Below are positions 5,607-8,750 of a stretch of 8,750 nt of DNA, in pieces. The notes below the pieces were generated by a model. The model was not told where the DNA came from and made no database searches. It saw only the letters and a program-made list of their open reading frames with translations. The position numbers and the translations under genes are program-made. Each line of letters starts with the position of its first letter. Position 1 is the first letter of the stretch. Origin of the DNA: an uncultured Bacilli bacterium (lineage in GTDB: Bacteria > Bacillota_I > Bacilli_A > RF39 > UBA660); NCBI GenBank assembly GCA_934133015.1, contig CAKPAQ010000027.1, positions 1-8,750 of the forward strand. The letters are read 5' to 3'.

Positions 5607-7382
5607 TTATTTATTTACCTGTTCAGATTCTTTTTTGTATAACTTACTATATACTTTACTATTTTCCATTAAATAATCATGATTACCAACTGCTTCTACC
5701 CTACCATCATCAATAACATAAATTTTATCAGAATCAATTACAGTTGAAAGACGATGCGCAATTATTAAAATAGTATACTCTCCCTTTAAATTACTAATAG
5801 CTTCTTGTATTTTTGTTTGAGTTTCATTATCAAGTGCACTAGTTGCTTCATCAAATAATAATATTTCTGTTTTTAATAATAAAGCACGCGCTATCGCTAA
5901 TCTTTGTTTCTGACCACCCGATAAAGTAACTCCACCTTCTCCAACAATTGTATCATACTTATCTGGTAATGATTCAATAAACTCATCTAAACAAGCCAAA
6001 TGACATGCTTCCTTTATTTCTTCAAATGTCGAATCCATTTTAACTATTTTTAAGTTATCTAAAATACTCATGTTAAAAATATAGGCATTTTGACTTATTA
6101 CTGACAAATTACCACGAATAGAAGCTTTGTCAAGTTCATCAATACTAACACCATCAAACAATATTTGCCCAGCTTTAATTTTATTTAAAGCACTTATTAA
6201 ATTAAATATAGTACTCTTACCTGCTCCACTTGCGCCTACAAAACCAACTGTTTCATTAGCATTTATTTTTAAATTTAAGCCTTTCAATATTGGAATATCA
6301 TCTTCATATGAAAAATAAACATTTCTAAATTCAATATTACCATCAAAGTTTTCTAATTTTTTTGTACCAAATTTTTCTTTTTTAAACTCTTCTTCTTCAA
6401 GTATTCCAAATATTCTATTAGCTGCTAAGTTAAATTGTTTTATAATTTCATAAATCTGTTCAATCCAATCTGCAGTCCAAGTTAATTGACCATGATAATT
6501 ATATATTACTATAGCTGATTCAATAGTTAACCAACCAGATACTAAAGATAAATATATTAAAATACTTATACCTAAATCGGATAAATCTCTAATTGATCCA
6601 CCAAACAAACGAAGTTTAGCTTTTGTTCTTTGATATTTATAAGATACTTTATTAGTCTCCTCTAAATTCATATTAGCTTTTTTCAAAAAAGATTCTTCTG
6701 CATCTAATATTTTAATATCTTTAGCTCCTCTTACAATTTCAGATATAAATCCACCAGTTTTTTCTCTACTTTTCTTCCATTCTCTTCTATTCTTATAATT
6801 TATATTACTAGCATACTTATTATATAAAACTATAACCGCTATAAATAAAACATAAGCAATCCCAATATATATATTTATAAAAAATACCGCTATTAAAACC
6901 CCAATATTTCCTATAATACTTATTAAATAATCTATTAAAGTTGTAAAAATATCAGTTAAACTATCAGTATCATTATTAATTCTTTCAATAAAAATACCAC
7001 TTGAATTAGTATTTAATTCTTCTTGTGTTAGTTTTAAGGTTTCACGCGCTAATTCAATTTGTAAGTTTCTTCTAACATCATAGTAAAACTTATTATAAAC
7101 ATAATTATAAATGTATCTAGTTATATTTCTAAAAATTTCAATTACAAATACTAAAAGAATTAACCCTAATAATTTATCAAATAAACTACTTGTCAATACT
7201 ACTAATCTTTTAGCTGCAATGACTGGCATTATAACTGATATTACCATCATAACTATATTTATAAGCAAGAATAGAAATAGATATTTTTTACCATTTCTTG
7301 CGTATTTATAAGTTGATTTTAAATTTTTTAAAACTCCTCTATTAGGAGTTACATGTTCTTTTTTATCATTGTTATCTATCAT
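5607..7382 (-). CDS. ABC exporter half-transporter (type I, MsbA/LmrA-like)
   Basis: A 591-residue fused permease-ATPase. The N-terminal half has about six membrane helices, with clear ones near 34-56 and 71-88, a pair around 150-190 and a pair around 265-300. The C-terminal ATPase has Walker A GASGAGKST (about residue 380), a Q-loop (SVISQNAYIF), signature LSGGQKQR (about 485), Walker B ILLFDEATSALD (about 506) and the H-loop AHRLST (about 540). All catalytic residues are present, so it can be a homodimer or one half of a heterodimer; no second half is adjacent. The substrate cannot be read from sequence: the family exports lipids, peptides and drugs. The start is ATG at 7382, with AAGAGGTG (7387-7394) upstream. 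It is the first gene of its transcription unit and is followed closely by the nucleoside hydrolase. Confidence 0.93.
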   Translation of the reverse strand: MIDNNDKKEHVTPNRGVLKNLKSTYKYARNGKKYLFLFLLINIVMMVISVIMPVIAAKRLVVLTSSLFDKLLGLILLVFVIEIFRNITRYIYNYVYNKFYYDVRRNLQIELARETLKLTQEELNTNSSGIFIERINNDTDSLTDIFTTLIDYLISIIGNIGVLIAVFFINIYIGIAYVLFIAVIVLYNKYASNINYKNRREWKKSREKTGGFISEIVRGAKDIKILDAEESFLKKANMNLEETNKVSYKYQRTKAKLRLFGGSIRDLSDLGISILIYLSLVSGWLTIESAIVIYNYHGQLTWTADWIEQIYEIIKQFNLAANRIFGILEEEEFKKEKFGTKKLENFDGNIEFRNVYFSYEDDIPILKGLNLKINANETVGFVGASGAGKSTIFNLISALNKIKAGQILFDGVSIDELDKASIRGNLSVISQNAYIFNMSILDNLKIVKMDSTFEEIKEACHLACLDEFIESLPDKYDTIVGEGGVTLSGGQKQRLAIARALLLKTEILLFDEATSALDNETQTKIQEAISNLKGEYTILIIAHRLSTVIDSDKIYVIDDGRVEAVGNHDYLMENSKVYSKLYKKESEQVNK

Positions 7383-7422
7383 AATACACCTCTTACTACC
7401 AACAACTTAATTGTGTATTATC

Positions 7423-7431
7423 ATTATAACA
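7423..7431 (-). promoter_or_regulatory. Extended -10 promoter of the ABC exporter run
   Basis: On the minus strand TGTTATAAT is a perfect extended -10 (hexamer 7423-7428, TG at 7430-7431). TACACA 17 bp upstream is a poor -35. Transcription would start near 7416, about 34 nt before the ATG at 7382. An inverted repeat at 7429-7448 overlaps it. Confidence 0.6.
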
Positions 7432-7448
7432 AAATACTATTATTTTGT
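7429..7448. promoter_or_regulatory. Operator-like inverted repeat ACAAAATA-N4-TATTTTGT
   Basis: Perfect 8-bp arms with a 4-bp centre fill the spacer of the ABC promoter and touch the TG of its extended -10. This is a common place for a dimeric repressor. No T tract follows, so it is not a terminator. No regulator gene is in the window. Confidence 0.45.
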
Positions 7449-7463
7449 GTAGCATAACCAACT

Positions 7464-7498
7464 AAAAATAAGTATTTACCCTAAAGTAATACTTATTT
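7464..7498 (-). terminator. Terminator of the GNAT-PfkB kinase unit
   Basis: On the minus strand, 11-bp perfect arms AAATAAGTATT (7488-7498) and AATACTTATTT (7466-7476) enclose an 11-nt loop and run into TTTTT (complement of 7464-7468). The stem is AT-rich, so it may be weak. It lies about 90 nt past the kinase stop codon and before the ABC promoter. Confidence 0.6.
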
Positions 7499-7586
7499 AA
7501 AACAAATAACTATCCCAATTATTAATGAACCAATTCCTACTATTTCCAATTATACCAATAATAATGAACAAAAAAGGTAAAAGTGT

Positions 7587-8432
7587 CTATTTTGTTTTAT
7601 GCATAAATAGAATCTCTTTATTACCTAAAAAATCTACTCCATAATCTTGAATTGAATCGGTCGCAATTCTAACTGCCTCCCTCAAAGAAGCTTCTGGATT
7701 ATTTGTTTTAGCCATCATTGAAATAAATACGCCAGTAACAACATCACCAGCACCTGTTTTATCTATTACCTCATTCTCTTCTGCTTTAACAATGAAACTT
7801 TTGCTTTTATCTATATATTTACATCCATCTTTACCCATTTTTATTATTTTAATTGGTGCTTTACAATCTAACAGTTTAGTATATTCTTTATCAATAAAGG
7901 CAATATCTACACTATCAAAAATTTCTTTTATGAAATCAGATTCTTTTTCCATATAAGCTTCATGAGTATCAATACTTATTATAGCGTTTGATTTTTCTCT
8001 AATCATATCAATAAATTCTTTCTGCATATATGGAAAATTAGTGGCAATATGAATATATTTAGCCTTAAAATACTGTTCTGGAAAATCCGAAGTATTTATC
8101 ATAACTTCATCATATACTTCTGGCATAAAAGTTCTAGTTTGTCCATCATCACTCATATAAGTATGATGAAATTTAGTAGTTGGAAAATCATCTATTACTT
8201 TTAGTCCTGTTAAATCAATATTATCACTTTTTAACTTATCTAAATCGAAATCATTCCCAACTCTTGCGACTATTCCTGTTTTAACAAACAAACTAGCTGG
8301 TATTAAAGAATAATATCCTGCTCCACCATTATTACTAACAACTAAATCGCTACCATGATCTCTTCTAGGAAAAGTATTAATATCATGTGCTATATTTCCA
8401 ACTATTACTACATCAATACTATTTTCATCCAT
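7587..8432 (-). CDS. PfkB-family sugar or nucleoside kinase
   Basis: A 281-residue cytoplasmic kinase of the ribokinase/PfkB superfamily, which phosphorylates sugars or nucleosides with ATP. The N-terminus IDVVIVGNIAHDI is the usual first strand; NNGGAGYYS (34-42) is the substrate-binding GG motif; and DKTGAGDVVTGVF (224-236) is the second signature, with D230 the catalytic base and GAG the anion hole. It is somewhat shorter than typical ribokinases (about 300-310). The substrate is not identifiable; ribose or a nucleoside is a guess prompted by the nearby nucleoside hydrolase, which is in a separate unit. The start is ATG at 8432 with GGAAG 8 nt upstream. It lies 23 nt after the GNAT gene with no promoter visible between them, so they are probably co-transcribed. 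It ends with TAG. Confidence 0.88.
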   Translation of the reverse strand: MDENSIDVVIVGNIAHDINTFPRRDHGSDLVVSNNGGAGYYSLIPASLFVKTGIVARVGNDFDLDKLKSDNIDLTGLKVIDDFPTTKFHHTYMSDDGQTRTFMPEVYDEVMINTSDFPEQYFKAKYIHIATNFPYMQKEFIDMIREKSNAIISIDTHEAYMEKESDFIKEIFDSVDIAFIDKEYTKLLDCKAPIKIIKMGKDGCKYIDKSKSFIVKAEENEVIDKTGAGDVVTGVFISMMAKTNNPEASLREAVRIATDSIQDYGVDFLGNKEILFMHKTK

Positions 8433-8455
8433 AACTATAACTTCCTTTTTTCTAT

Positions 8456-8750
8456 TTACTTTTTTGTAACAACCGCTACACTACAAATAAAGTTGCTTGC
8501 TATTTTGGCATCTAAATTAATATAGTCATTTAAATTAAAAGACTTTTTAGTCGATAATATATCAAAGTTTCCATCTTTTTCAACACTTAAATAACCAGTA
8601 GAAAAAAACTTATTTTTTAGATAAAAAGCAAGTTTCTTTTTTCTTAATATATTATCTTCATACTTATCATTTACTTCTTCTATATTAACAAAAATATCTC
8701 TTTTTTGATTATTCTCTGTAAACCAATTTAATAAATAACTACCATACCAT
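8456..8750 (-). CDS. GNAT-type acetyltransferase, C-terminal part (start outside window)
   Basis: An open frame enters from the right edge (first full codon 8747-8749) and ends at TAA 8456-8458, giving 97 residues. The visible part has the layout of a GNAT C-terminal half. YGSYLLNWF looks like the helix after the acetyl-CoA loop, RDIFVNIEEVN like the beta-5 strand, and LAFYLKNKFFSTGYL like the common 'FYxxxGF' segment. FDILSTKKSF and NLNDY follow. Family members transfer an acetyl group from CoA to an amine. The acetyl-CoA-binding loop itself is largely cut off, so the family call rests on these motifs only. It is the upstream partner of the PfkB kinase, 23 nt apart. The substrate is unknown. 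Confidence 0.6.
   Translation of the reverse strand, partial: WYGSYLLNWFTENNQKRDIFVNIEEVNDKYEDNILRKKKLAFYLKNKFFSTGYLSVEKDGNFDILSTKKSFNLNDYINLDAKIASNFICSVAVVTKK

Noticed and set aside
6127..6318. Plus-strand frame opposite the ABC ATPase domain
   Set aside because: It is the complement of the Walker A region, without a start signal or family features.
7332..7350. AACTCCT-N5-AGGAGTT hairpin inside the start of the ABC gene
   Set aside because: It is within codons 11-17 with no T tract and no alternative start nearby, so it is probably chance; a weak effect on early translation cannot be excluded.

Overview
This is a strongly AT-rich window from a low-GC Firmicute-like bacterium, probably one of the small-genome gut Bacilli or relatives. 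The support is the base composition, strong AGGAGG-type ribosome binding sites on most genes, compact gene spacing, and a typical Gram-positive gene set including a Firmicutes-type undecaprenol kinase. The genetic code looks standard: the full-length proteins carry TGG tryptophans and have no internal TGA. Species-level placement is not possible from this sequence alone.

Layout. Positions 1-58 hold a C10 tract and a GC-richer patch that look unlike the rest. A small zinc-ribbon protein gene (111-296, minus) has its own terminator and a structured leader of about 110 nt. A divergent promoter region separates it from a PflX-like radical SAM gene (498-1397, plus). Everything from 1394 to the right edge is on the minus strand and is described here in transcription order.

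(1) A GNAT acetyltransferase (cut by the right edge) is followed by a PfkB-family sugar or nucleoside kinase, with a terminator at 7464-7498. (2) A promoter at about 7423-7431, overlapping an 8-bp inverted repeat, starts a run of genes: ABC exporter, nucleoside hydrolase-like protein, PAP2 phosphatase, undecaprenol/diacylglycerol kinase, membrane-anchored cyclophilin and RluA-type pseudouridine synthase. A strong internal promoter lies just before the cyclophilin. (3) Another promoter (2199-2227) drives a six-TM HdeD/DUF308 protein and an overlapping small membrane protein. This run ends at a hairpin terminator that also serves the convergent radical SAM gene.

Functional themes. The PAP2 phosphatase and the kinase overlap by 23 bp and could together keep the undecaprenyl-phosphate carrier charged. 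The nucleoside hydrolase and the PfkB kinase, in neighbouring transcription units, could act in nucleoside or sugar salvage. The ABC exporter just upstream of the hydrolase has no visible substrate. I see no CRISPR array, tRNA, rRNA, complete mobile element or defence system. I found no convincing new multi-gene system. The most interesting items are regulatory: the zinc-ribbon leader, the operator-like repeat before the ABC gene, and the terminator hairpin whose loop contains the stop codons of both converging genes.
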